DNA of 64,000 nucleotides from the NCBI RefSeq assembly GCF_000335475.2, contig NZ_ANAH02000025.1, positions 62,001 to 126,000 of the forward strand, read 5' to 3'. Below the pieces are notes generated by a model that worked only from the letters and a program-made list of their open reading frames with translations, had not been told where the DNA came from and did not search any database. A program made the position numbers and the translations under genes. Of the stretch, positions 1 to 7,481 are shown piece after piece (within the stretch, counting starts at the first letter, position 1; every line of letters starts with the position of its first letter). This stretch comes from Cystobacter fuscus DSM 2262 (GTDB taxonomy: Bacteria; Myxococcota; Myxococcia; Myxococcales; Myxococcaceae).

Positions 1-49
1 ACAGCAGCGCGAGGAGGGGGAGGGTGAGGGACAGGGAGCGGAGGTTCAT
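1..49 (-). CDS. Exported protein, N-terminal fragment (runs off the window)
   Basis: Only the first 16 codons are inside the window. They read as a start Met, an Arg, then a Leu-rich hydrophobic stretch (MNLRSLSLTLPLLALL), which looks like the beginning of a signal peptide. The gene lies 19 bp downstream of the YfaP-like TPR gene on the same strand, so it is probably in the same transcript. Nothing can be said about function. Confidence 0.55.
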   Translation of the reverse strand, partial: MNLRSLSLTLPLLALL

Positions 50-68
50 GGGGTGGGGGAGTCCAAGG

Positions 69-1259
69 TCAGTTCTGGCCGAGCTTCTGCTTCATCTTCT
101 CGATGCCACCGCGGTAGGCGGGATGATCCTTGTGCCCGAGCGCGGACTGATAGCTGTCGAGCGCCTCGGCCCACAGGCCATCGTTCTCGTAGACGCGGGC
201 GATGTTGAAATAGGAGCTGGCCTTCACCGTGTCGGCCTGGGGCCCGGAGGCCAGGGCAACGGCCTTGCGGTTGGCCCACAGCGCCTCGGCGCTGCGGTTG
301 AGCTTCTGGTACGCGAGACCGAGGTTGCTGTACGCCTGCCCGTGCTCGGGGTTGTTGGCGATGGCCTCGAGATAGAGCGACACCGCCTCGTCGAGCTTCT
401 TGGCGTGGTAGGCGGCCTCGCCCTTCTTGTTGAGCGTGTCGGCGAGAGAGAGCTGCGCGCTCGTCACGGCCGGCGCGGACTTGAGCTCCTCTCCGCGCAG
501 GCGCTTGAGCAAGCCGCCCACCTGCTCGCCGGTCTTCACGTCGGCGAACGTGTTGAGATCGTAGAACTCCCCATTCTCCCCGATGCCGAACACCACCCAG
601 GTGTTGCCCTCCACGCCCGAGGGGGGCGTGAACGTGCGCACCAGGGACGAGCCCACGTAGACGAACACCTTGGCCTGGGCCCGGGTGGACAGCGTCGTGG
701 AGCCCAGGGCGTCCGCCTCGGAGTAGTTGTGCACGGCGTAGAGGTACTTCACCCCGGGCTTCTTCTTCTCCAGGGTGATGGTCTCCGGACCGAAGCCCGA
801 TCGGTCATCCACGTCGAGGTTGGCCAGGTCTCCCTTCTGCCGGGAGAAGTAGACGTGGGAGGAGGCGTGGACGAGGTGCGAGTCGAGGTCCGCGGGGCGC
901 TCGCCCCAGTTGAGCACGATGCGCAGCCCGTCCAGGTTGCGGGTCATCACCGGGCTCAACGCATACGTCAATCCCTTGCAGGGGCAGCGGGCCACGAGGT
1001 TGGAATACCCCTCCTTCTTGATGATGAGATTGACCGAGCCGTCATCCAGGCCGCCCGGCGGCGTGTCGAATTGGAAGGAACCATCCGCCGCCGTGGTGCC
1101 CTGCGCCGAGGCCTCTCCGTTCTTCTGCAGGATGACCTGGGCGCCGGAGATGGCCTGATCCTTCACCGTGGCGCTGAGGACCTGGACCCGGACGGGCTCG
1201 GCGCCGAGCGCGCTCAGAGGCAGGCCGAGGGTGAGTGCCAGCGCGAGAAACCGCTTCAT
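69..1259 (-). CDS. Exported YfaP/DUF2135-like protein with TPR repeats
   Basis: A 396-residue protein of unknown role, probably periplasmic. Seen: a signal peptide (MKRFLALALTLGLPLSALGA), then a carboxypeptidase-regulatory-like beta-sandwich at about residues 20-105 with a GTTAADGSFQF turn. A region resembling DUF2135/YfaP follows at about 110-235 (LRIVLNWGERPADLDSHLV, DVDDRSGFGPE). The C-terminal third is made of TPR repeats (EKGEAAYHAKKLDEA-type helices, AYSNLGLAYQKLNRSAEA). The open frame extends upstream, but I chose the ATG that begins the signal peptide. The same domain order occurs in myxobacterial surface proteins. A role in assembling extracellular proteins is a guess. Confidence 0.8.
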   Translation of the reverse strand: MKRFLALALTLGLPLSALGAEPVRVQVLSATVKDQAISGAQVILQKNGEASAQGTTAADGSFQFDTPPGGLDDGSVNLIIKKEGYSNLVARCPCKGLTYALSPVMTRNLDGLRIVLNWGERPADLDSHLVHASSHVYFSRQKGDLANLDVDDRSGFGPETITLEKKKPGVKYLYAVHNYSEADALGSTTLSTRAQAKVFVYVGSSLVRTFTPPSGVEGNTWVVFGIGENGEFYDLNTFADVKTGEQVGGLLKRLRGEELKSAPAVTSAQLSLADTLNKKGEAAYHAKKLDEAVSLYLEAIANNPEHGQAYSNLGLAYQKLNRSAEALWANRKAVALASGPQADTVKASSYFNIARVYENDGLWAEALDSYQSALGHKDHPAYRGGIEKMKQKLGQN

Positions 1260-1410
1260 GTCGTGTGCTCCCTTGGGGGGTGGATGACACGACGGGGTTA
1301 GCAAGGGGCACGCCACCCCCTCGCTCCCTCGGAAGGCCTGGGGAGGAGGCCGAGAGGCGTGGTCCCCGGTCCGCATCCGCGTGTCCGGGGAGCCTCATGG
1401 GGCCACGGCT

Positions 1411-2577
1411 TCAGCGGAAGTAGCTCTGGGAGATGTCCACCGAGTAGCCCAGTTCCAGCGTGGGCGCGGAGGCCGCCACGAGGTACTGGCGGAAGTCGAG
1501 CACCTTGCCGGGCAGGGACGTCGAGGCGTCCGGGGCCTCCTCGGTCCTCGCTTCGTCCGGCTCCATGCTGCCGCCCTCGCGCCGATAGTTGAAGACGGCG
1601 GGGAAGTGCGCCCGCGCTCGAATCGACGCCACCGGCCAGGACACCCGGGGCAGCGCCAGCTTCAACCGGCCGGACAGGTGGAAGACACCCAGATCCCGCG
1701 TCAGCACCACCTCCAGCGTGGCCTCCGTCTCGCCCACCCGCGTCGGCGCCACCTTCACGAGCAACCGGCCCTCCTTCTCCTCGGGCACGAGCGGCGCGGA
1801 GTCGAGCAGCACCCGCTCGAGGTGGTGGCCCTCGGGCAACGTCAGCTCCAGGGGCTGCTCACGATCCAGACGCAGCGCGTAGCGCACCCGCAGGCTGGCC
1901 TTGCCCTCGAGCGTGGACACCCAGGTGGCGTGGGCCTCGGGGATGCTCGGCTCCAGCGGAGGACGAATCACCTGGCGCGCCACCTTCGGCGCGACGGTGG
2001 TGCGCCAGCCCACCCGCAGCACGCCCTGCCGGGGATACACGTCCACCTCCTCGCCCGAGGCGAGCGCCGGCTCCGTCAGGGTGAAGGCCGTGGCATCCGC
2101 CTCCAACCGCAGCGGCACCGGCGTGACGTGGGGGCCGAAGCGCAGTTGCGCCTGACGCTCGGGGCCCACCGCCGTGGGCCGCAGGATGAAGCTCACGTCG
2201 AAGACATGGCGGCCGGGCCGCCGCGTCACCAACGTCAGGTGCTCGTCCAGGGCCGCCACCGTGGCGCCCCCCAGCGTGGGCAACGCGGTCAGGTATGTGT
2301 CCGCGTCGAGCCGCAAGAGCTTCACCTGCGTCCAGCTTCCATCGGCGAGCACCTCCACCTCGAAGTGCGCCTCCACCAGCAGAGCCTCCGCGGTGAGACG
2401 TCCCTTGAGCTGGCTCTGCACCACCAGGGCGCGCGCGGGGGGCTCGGGGGGCGCGGCTTCGTGCTCCTTCCGTTCGTAGAGCTCGAGCAGTTCCGGGAGG
2501 GGCACCGTCGCCGAGCCCGAGGCCAGGACATCCGTGGTGGTCAACAACAACCCGAGTACGAGAGAGGGCATCCTCAT
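1411..2577 (-). CDS. Exported beta-rich protein of unknown function, partner of the CreD-like gene
   Basis: 388 residues with an N-terminal signal peptide (MRMPSLVLGLLLTTTDVLAS). The rest is rich in alternating hydrophobic and charged strands (KLLRLDADTYLTALPTLGG, SLRVRYALRLDREQPLELTLP), which suggests beta-sandwich domains. I see no catalytic motif and do not recognise the family. The start codon lies 3 bases after the stop codon of the upstream membrane-protein gene, so the two are almost certainly co-translated. An outer-face partner for that membrane protein is the simplest reading, but this is inference. Confidence 0.75.
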   Translation of the reverse strand: MRMPSLVLGLLLTTTDVLASGSATVPLPELLELYERKEHEAAPPEPPARALVVQSQLKGRLTAEALLVEAHFEVEVLADGSWTQVKLLRLDADTYLTALPTLGGATVAALDEHLTLVTRRPGRHVFDVSFILRPTAVGPERQAQLRFGPHVTPVPLRLEADATAFTLTEPALASGEEVDVYPRQGVLRVGWRTTVAPKVARQVIRPPLEPSIPEAHATWVSTLEGKASLRVRYALRLDREQPLELTLPEGHHLERVLLDSAPLVPEEKEGRLLVKVAPTRVGETEATLEVVLTRDLGVFHLSGRLKLALPRVSWPVASIRARAHFPAVFNYRREGGSMEPDEARTEEAPDASTSLPGKVLDFRQYLVAASAPTLELGYSVDISQSYFR

Positions 2578-2580
2578 GGG

Positions 2581-3879
2581 TCACATCGCTTCCTGGGGAG
2601 AGGAGGGGGCGCGCGGCGGCTCGCCGCCTGGGGGGAGATCCGACAGCAGGGCGCGCACTTCGGCGCGGGTGGACAGGGCCATGAGCCCGAGCAGCGCCGC
2701 GAGGATCTCCAGGGTGTAGATGAGGCCGGTGTAGCCCTGGAGGATGACGGCGGTGGTGGGCACCACGAGGGTGGCGGCCCAGACGGCGGCCAGCCGGGAG
2801 GTGCGCTCGTGGGGGTAGAGGCGCCGGGCGTAGAGCACCACGGCGGCGCCCATTCCCGCGGTGGCCAGCACGTAGGCCACGTAGAAGTTCATGAAGGCGG
2901 CGAGGTAGGCGAGCAGCACGAAGTAGAAGCCATACGCGGCGGCGAGCAGGTAGGTCTCGTAGATGGCGAGGGGCCGCCGGTGGTGGAGGCTGAAGGCGGC
3001 CAGCAGCGCCATCAGGCCGAGGAAGGGCACCCAGGCGCGGCGGGCCATGGTGGAGATGAGCTCGTCATAGGCCTCCACCGAGGGGAGGATGACGCCCAGG
3101 CTCACCCCGGACTCGAGCGACTGGAAGGCCCAGTCGAGCACCACCGTGCCGTTGCCGGTCTCCACCTTGCTGGCGGCGAGGACCTGGGGCGGATAGTCGT
3201 AGTTCTCGCCTCCCGTCACGTTCAGTTGCAGACGCACGTCGTGGGCGGGCAGGGAGGGGTCCAGCTTGTACAGGAAGGAGTCGAGGCCCCGGGCGCGGTA
3301 GCGGATGGAGAAGCGGCGCGTGGCGCCCTGGGGGATGCGGCCCGTCCAGACGAGCCGGTTGCCGGACTCGCCCATGTCCAGGTCCGCCTCGGCCCCATCC
3401 ACGAGGAAGCTCAAGTCGGACAGGAGCACCTGGGACTTGTCCATCTCGATGGGGAAGATGAAGGCCACGTCGATGTCATGGCCCTCGCGGTTGACGGCGG
3501 CGTAGTCGGCCGAGAGGGTGAAGTCGAAGCCGGAGAAGTAGCGCAGGCCGCGCTTGCGGTAGTTCATCCCCGCCTGCACCTGCACGTGCTGTTGAGCGAA
3601 GGGCAGGGGCTTGAGCTCGGTGAAGAGGGTGCCGCTCTGCACGTAGCGCAACGAGGGCGCGGGCTGCACGACGGGGGCACCCCAGCGCTCCATGACGCCG
3701 CGCTCCAGCTCCGAGCTGGCGAAGTCCGTCCGGTCCACCATCTGGCCGGAGATGACGGCGGTGGCGAAGAGGACGATGGCGAGGCTGCCGAGGACGTGGT
3801 GACGGATGAGCCACGCGCCGGCGCGCCGGGCGAGGCTCGGGGCCGGTCGCGGAGGAGGAGGAGGCGTGTCGAGGATCAT
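2581..3879 (-). CDS. CreD-like inner-membrane protein
   Basis: 432 residues from the ATG that begins MILDTPPPPP. The frame is open further upstream, but this start gives a normal cytoplasmic leader before the first membrane helix. Seen: one helix at about 20-45 (HHVLGSLAIVLFATAVISG), a periplasmic domain to about residue 275 (MNYRKRGLRYFSGFDF, RFSIRYRARGLDSFLYKL), then a C-terminal bundle of about six helices (GLMALLAAFSLHHRRPLAIYE, YGFYFVLLAYLAAFMNFYVAY). This plan, with the large loop after helix 1, matches the CreD family (envelope stress, colicin tolerance in E. coli). Similarity is distant. It forms a two-gene operon with the exported protein downstream. Confidence 0.7.
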   Translation of the reverse strand: MILDTPPPPPRPAPSLARRAGAWLIRHHVLGSLAIVLFATAVISGQMVDRTDFASSELERGVMERWGAPVVQPAPSLRYVQSGTLFTELKPLPFAQQHVQVQAGMNYRKRGLRYFSGFDFTLSADYAAVNREGHDIDVAFIFPIEMDKSQVLLSDLSFLVDGAEADLDMGESGNRLVWTGRIPQGATRRFSIRYRARGLDSFLYKLDPSLPAHDVRLQLNVTGGENYDYPPQVLAASKVETGNGTVVLDWAFQSLESGVSLGVILPSVEAYDELISTMARRAWVPFLGLMALLAAFSLHHRRPLAIYETYLLAAAYGFYFVLLAYLAAFMNFYVAYVLATAGMGAAVVLYARRLYPHERTSRLAAVWAATLVVPTTAVILQGYTGLIYTLEILAALLGLMALSTRAEVRALLSDLPPGGEPPRAPSSPQEAM

Positions 3880-4059
3880 GGAGCCGGAGAGTGGATCTCC
3901 GGCGTGCAACCCGGATGGGGGAGCGGTGCACCCGCCGAGGAATGTTCGTGCAGAATTCGTGGCGACGCGGCCGGAGGCGGACACGGAATCCGTCGCCAGC
4001 CCGCTGTCAGGAGCCGCCGATCGCTGGTGGCTCCTGGCGAGGCGCGGAGCGGCTTGGGC

Positions 4060-4344
4060 TCAACCCCCGACGGGGCAGAACTCGACGTTGACGTCCGTGT
4101 AGTAGAGCGACGTCCCACCATGCTGGAAGGCGGTGTTGGAGTCGCAATTGCACTCCCAACGGCCGACCTCGGTGAGCTTCGCCGGCTCCGCGTAGAAGAT
4201 CCGCTCGAACTGCTTGTGGTTGCACGCCGGGAGCATGTCCTCCCGCGTGGCGAGGTCCGTCTGCTCGTCCATGGGCGCCTCGACACCGCCACAGCCCACG
4301 AGCCAGCCGGCACCCAACAGCGCGACGATCCTTGTCATCTTCAT
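4060..4344 (-). CDS. Small lipoprotein, 94 residues
   Basis: A short lipoprotein of unknown function. Seen: signal peptide MKMTRIVALLGAGWLVGCGG with lipobox LVGC, an acidic linker (EAPMDEQTDLATRE), then a compact domain with four further cysteines (LPACNHKQF, WECNCD, VEFCPVGG). These may form two disulphides in the periplasm. An AAGGAAG ribosome-binding site lies just upstream of the ATG. It faces away from the decayed genes at 4.5 kb and has its own promoter region (4345-4482). Confidence 0.7.
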   Translation of the reverse strand: MKMTRIVALLGAGWLVGCGGVEAPMDEQTDLATREDMLPACNHKQFERIFYAEPAKLTEVGRWECNCDSNTAFQHGGTSLYYTDVNVEFCPVGG

Positions 4345-4482
4345 GTATGGCTTCCTTGTTGGATTCCCGAATTGTTTGTACGCATGGGAACTCCACCGGG
4401 GAGGGTAATACACTTTTGGCGCGCGCCTGCTCGAGGAATCTTCGTGCGGGATTCGTGGCGGCCCCGGGTAGGCTTGCCGACC

Positions 4483-4743
4483 ATGCGCATCGCCTTCATC
4501 AGCCGGAGTTCCGGCTACCGTCCGCTCGCCGAGCGCCTCGCCGCGAAGCTGCCGGCCCACGAGGTGGTCGTCCGGGGGACGAGCCGGCCGCTGGTCTTGG
4601 AGGGGGTCGAGCGGGCTTTGAAGACCGAGGCGATGGAGGTGGCGCTGCGCTCGGAACGGCTCGGGGGGGCGGGGCTGGACGTCTTCTGGCAGGAGCCGGT
4701 GGATCCCCGGCATCCGATCCTTCTGCTCCGCGTGGGTTCATGA
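4483..4743 (+). pseudogene. D-2-hydroxyacid dehydrogenase remnant with a large internal deletion
   Basis: An 86-codon open frame that I read as the two ends of a D-isomer-specific 2-hydroxyacid dehydrogenase joined by an in-frame deletion. The first 30 residues (MRIAFISRSSGYRPLAERLA) look like the family's N-terminus. The last 45 (TEAMEVALRSERLGGAGLDV, then FWQEPVDP) match the region that follows the catalytic Arg and Glu. The Rossmann GxGxxG core and the catalytic residues are absent, so it cannot be an enzyme. Its stop overlaps the start of the next broken gene (ATGA), an overlap probably created by the decay. Confidence 0.6.
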
Positions 4744-5172
4744 TGCGGCCCGCGGTAGCCCTGCTGCTGCTCCTGTTCCTCGTAGGTTGCGGTAGTGCAA
4801 CGCGAGGCTTCCGCCCCACGACCAGTCAGCACACGTTTCATTACTCTGGGATGTATGGGACTGCTCCTGCCCAGGGCGCTTCCAACGGGGGCAAGACGAA
4901 TCGGGGCCGCATCTATGCGACCTACACGAAGTTCAATCCCCAGACCAGACGCTATTACTCAGGGCGCACCAGCATGGTGGTCGACTTGAACAAGCCCCTT
5001 CGCCCACAGGCAATTGATCGATTCCCTTGGGGGCGCCCAATCCGACACTCATCAACCATATCGAACTGAGAACGTCCAGCGCGGCGTGGCGAAAGACAAT
5101 CCGCTGGGCAGGCTGTTCCACGACGCCGCGACGAAGCAATGGGGCCAACTCCATCCCTACACTGGAGCTTGA
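4740..5172 (+). pseudogene. SitA-like lipoprotein toxin, frameshifted and internally deleted
   Basis: The first frame encodes a lipoprotein signal (MMRPAVALLLLLFLVGCGSA) and the conserved block RGRIYATYTKFNPQTRRYYS, then GRTSMVVDLNKPLRPQ. From about position 5008 the protein continues in another frame as QLIDSLGGAQSD and ENVQRGVAKDNPLGRLFHDA, ending LHPYTGA at 5172. These blocks recur at the C-termini of myxobacterial lipoprotein toxins delivered by outer-membrane exchange (recalled, not searched). The segment that normally separates them is missing, so both a deletion and a frameshift have occurred. The Imm26 gene starts 3 bases after the stop, the usual toxin-immunity order. Confidence 0.65.
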
Positions 5173-5175
5173 GAA

Positions 5176-5634
5176 ATGCGCAAACATAAGCACACGACAG
5201 GAGCATTTGTCAGAATTGCCCTCGCCGATGGGTCTTTTGCCTATGCGAGGTTGCTCGAGTCGCCGTATGCAGCCTTCTACAACTACAGAACCACGAGCCC
5301 GGACTCTGATCTGGACAGGATTGCGTCAAGCCCCATCCTCTTTAAAATTGCTATCCGCCATCTGGCCCTGAAGGAGTGGGAGGTCATTGGGCAGAGGAAA
5401 CTGGAGGATCAACTGACCCAGCCTGTTGTTCAATTCATGCAGGACCTGGGAGACTTCCGGCGTTGTACCATCTTCGACACCGCTGGCCATGAGAGAGCTG
5501 CTGAGCCCCAGGAATGCGTGGGGGTTGAGCGGGCGGCGGTCTGGGAACGGGAATCAGTTGAGGGACGCCTGCTGGATACCTTCCTGGGAAGGCCCAATGC
5601 CGATGAGGAGCACCTGAAGGTACGTCTGCTCTGA
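5176..5634 (+). CDS. Imm26-family immunity protein
   Basis: 152 residues, no signal peptide, so cytoplasmic. The N-terminus (GAFVRIALADGSFAYARLLE, SPYAAFYNYRT) fits immunity protein 26, whose small beta-rich fold neutralises polymorphic toxins. The gene begins 3 bases after the stop of the broken lipoprotein toxin and appears intact. A cell that lost the toxin but kept the immunity gene would still resist kin carrying the active toxin. The assignment rests on the N-terminal pattern plus context. The C-terminal third (ERAAVWERESVEGRLLDTFL) is less diagnostic. Confidence 0.7.
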   Translation: MRKHKHTTGAFVRIALADGSFAYARLLESPYAAFYNYRTTSPDSDLDRIASSPILFKIAIRHLALKEWEVIGQRKLEDQLTQPVVQFMQDLGDFRRCTIFDTAGHERAAEPQECVGVERAAVWERESVEGRLLDTFLGRPNADEEHLKVRLL

Positions 5635-5770
5635 CCCGGGCCGCCCACTGGCGGAGTACTCAGTACCCGGCACAGTCCCGCCCCGCTGTCAATGCAGTGA
5701 AACGCTCATATCTCGCCGCGAAGGCCATGCTGTAGATGAATGACTTCACTCGAATTGAAGGGGAGCATTC

Positions 5771-7288
5771 ATGACGAGCAACAGCACACCCGTCATCAGC
5801 ACACAGGAGGGTCTCGTCCAGGGCAAGGTCGAGAACGATGTCTTCGTGTTCAAGGGCATCCCCTACGCGAAGCCGCCCGTGGACAACCTGCGTTGGCGCC
5901 CGCCCGAGCCCGTCATCCCCTGGAAGCATGTGCGTCAGGCGATGGACCGCGTCCCCTCGTCCTTCCAGAACGCGGAGGAGTGCAGGAGGAGCGGCGGCGG
6001 CGATCCCGAGCCGCTCAGCGAGGACTGTCTCTATCTCAACGTCTGGATGCCCCCGTTCGAGGAGGGCTCCAAGCCGTCCGGTCTTCCCGTCATGGTGTGG
6101 ATCCACGGCGGGGCCTACATCATCGGCGCGGGAGATCTGCCCATCTACAACGGCTCGCCCCTGGTGAAGAAGGGCGCGATCGTGGTCACGTTCAACTACC
6201 GGCTCGGGCAGCTGGGCTTCTTCTCCCACCCGGCGCTGGACGCGGAGAATCCCCAGAAGCCCATCAACAACTTCGGCCTGCTCGATCAGATCGCCGCGCT
6301 CCAGTGGGTGCAGCGCAACATCGCCCAGTTCGGTGGTGATCCCAACAACGTGACCATCTTCGGCCAGTCCGCGGGTGGCAAGAGCGTGCTGGCGCTGTTC
6401 TGCACGCCGCTCGCCAAGGGGCTCTTCCACAAGGGCATCGCCCAGAGCGTGTACGGACTGCCCGAGGCCACACAGGAGAAGGCGCGCGAGCGCGGCATCA
6501 ACTTCGCCACGCTCGCGGGCCTGCCGGGCAAGGACGCCACGGCCGAGCAGCTGCGCAAGCTGGACGCGAGCACGCTCTGGTCCCTCGTCCCGGAGAAACC
6601 CAAGGAGACACCTGTCTCCAACGCGCCCGTCGCCATCGTGGGAGACATCGTGCTCTCCGAGCCCATCGCCGATACCTTCAAGGCGGGCACCGAGGCGAAG
6701 TTGCCCCTCATCCTCGGCAACACCAGCGACGACTCGAGCATCGTGAGTGACTTCGGCGTCGATCCGGTCGACGTGATCAAGAAGCTGCGGGAGAAGAACA
6801 TCTACGTGGGGCCGCTCTACCCCGACATCAAGAACGACGACGCGGAGCTGGGTCGACAGGTGTGCCGGGACCTGCTCTTCACCGTGGTGCCCCGCCTGCT
6901 CGCGCAGCAGCACGGCAAGCGCGAGCGGACCTGGCGGTACTACTTCGAGTACACCGCCAGACTGCTGCGTCCGCGCAACCGTCTCGGCGTCCGCCATGGC
7001 GACGAGGTCCCCTACGTCTTCGGCACGGCCGAGATGTGCCCGCCCAATGAGGGCTTCTTCGACGACGACGACAGGACCTTCCAGGAGCGCGTCAATCAGT
7101 ACTGGTTCGAGTTCGCCCGCACCGGCAATCCCACCAAGGAAGGGGACCCCGACTTCTGGCCCAATCACGTGGGCGACTCGGATTACACCCAGATCCTCGG
7201 TGAGACGATCTCGGCGAAGAAGAACTTCATGAAGGCTCGCCTGGATGCCTTCATCCTGGCCATCGGTTTGGGCAATCTCTTCGAGTAA
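5771..7288 (+). CDS. Type B carboxylesterase (para-nitrobenzyl esterase family)
   Basis: A 505-residue alpha/beta hydrolase expected to cleave carboxylic esters. Seen: the family opening (VFKGIPYAKPPV, LRWRPPEP), the EDCLYLNVW block, the oxyanion-hole HGGAY motif near residue 117, and the nucleophile elbow FGQSAGGKSV with Ser at about 200. An acidic candidate lies in GNTSDDSS near 318, and the catalytic His in RHGDEVPYVFG near 408. The elbow has Gln where many relatives have Glu (GESAG), a known variant. There is no signal peptide, so it acts in the cytoplasm. It stands alone, with a strong stem-loop after its stop. Confidence 0.9.
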   Translation: MTSNSTPVISTQEGLVQGKVENDVFVFKGIPYAKPPVDNLRWRPPEPVIPWKHVRQAMDRVPSSFQNAEECRRSGGGDPEPLSEDCLYLNVWMPPFEEGSKPSGLPVMVWIHGGAYIIGAGDLPIYNGSPLVKKGAIVVTFNYRLGQLGFFSHPALDAENPQKPINNFGLLDQIAALQWVQRNIAQFGGDPNNVTIFGQSAGGKSVLALFCTPLAKGLFHKGIAQSVYGLPEATQEKARERGINFATLAGLPGKDATAEQLRKLDASTLWSLVPEKPKETPVSNAPVAIVGDIVLSEPIADTFKAGTEAKLPLILGNTSDDSSIVSDFGVDPVDVIKKLREKNIYVGPLYPDIKNDDAELGRQVCRDLLFTVVPRLLAQQHGKRERTWRYYFEYTARLLRPRNRLGVRHGDEVPYVFGTAEMCPPNEGFFDDDDRTFQERVNQYWFEFARTGNPTKEGDPDFWPNHVGDSDYTQILGETISAKKNFMKARLDAFILAIGLGNLFE

Positions 7289-7300
7289 TGTCCCCTGGAG

Positions 7301-7322
7301 CGGAGGGACGCGTGTCCCTCCG
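7301..7322 (+). terminator. Stem-loop after the carboxylesterase gene
   Basis: A perfect 9-bp stem, CGGAGGGAC-GCGT-GTCCCTCCG, begins 12 bases after the esterase stop. There is no T run after it, so it may act as an mRNA 3'-end stabiliser or a Rho-assisted terminator rather than a classic intrinsic terminator. Confidence 0.5.
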
Positions 7323-7481
7323 TGCTGGCCTGTGTTGAGACTTTCACGTTAATCTTGATTTGATGGGGTGGAGAGGTGTATCAAGCGGGGGGCCTCCGCC
7401 GCTACTCCTCGCCGACCGTCATCGCGTGGCCCGCCTGCATGGGTGTGCGTCAACGATGTCGGAATCGGGAGAGATCGACTC

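Noticed and set aside
1381-4743. A 1120-codon open frame on the plus strand
   Set aside because: It runs antisense to three convincing minus-strand genes, and its His/Gly/Glu-rich translation is typical of a shadow frame in high-GC DNA. Only its last 87 codons, which lie outside those genes, were kept as a remnant.
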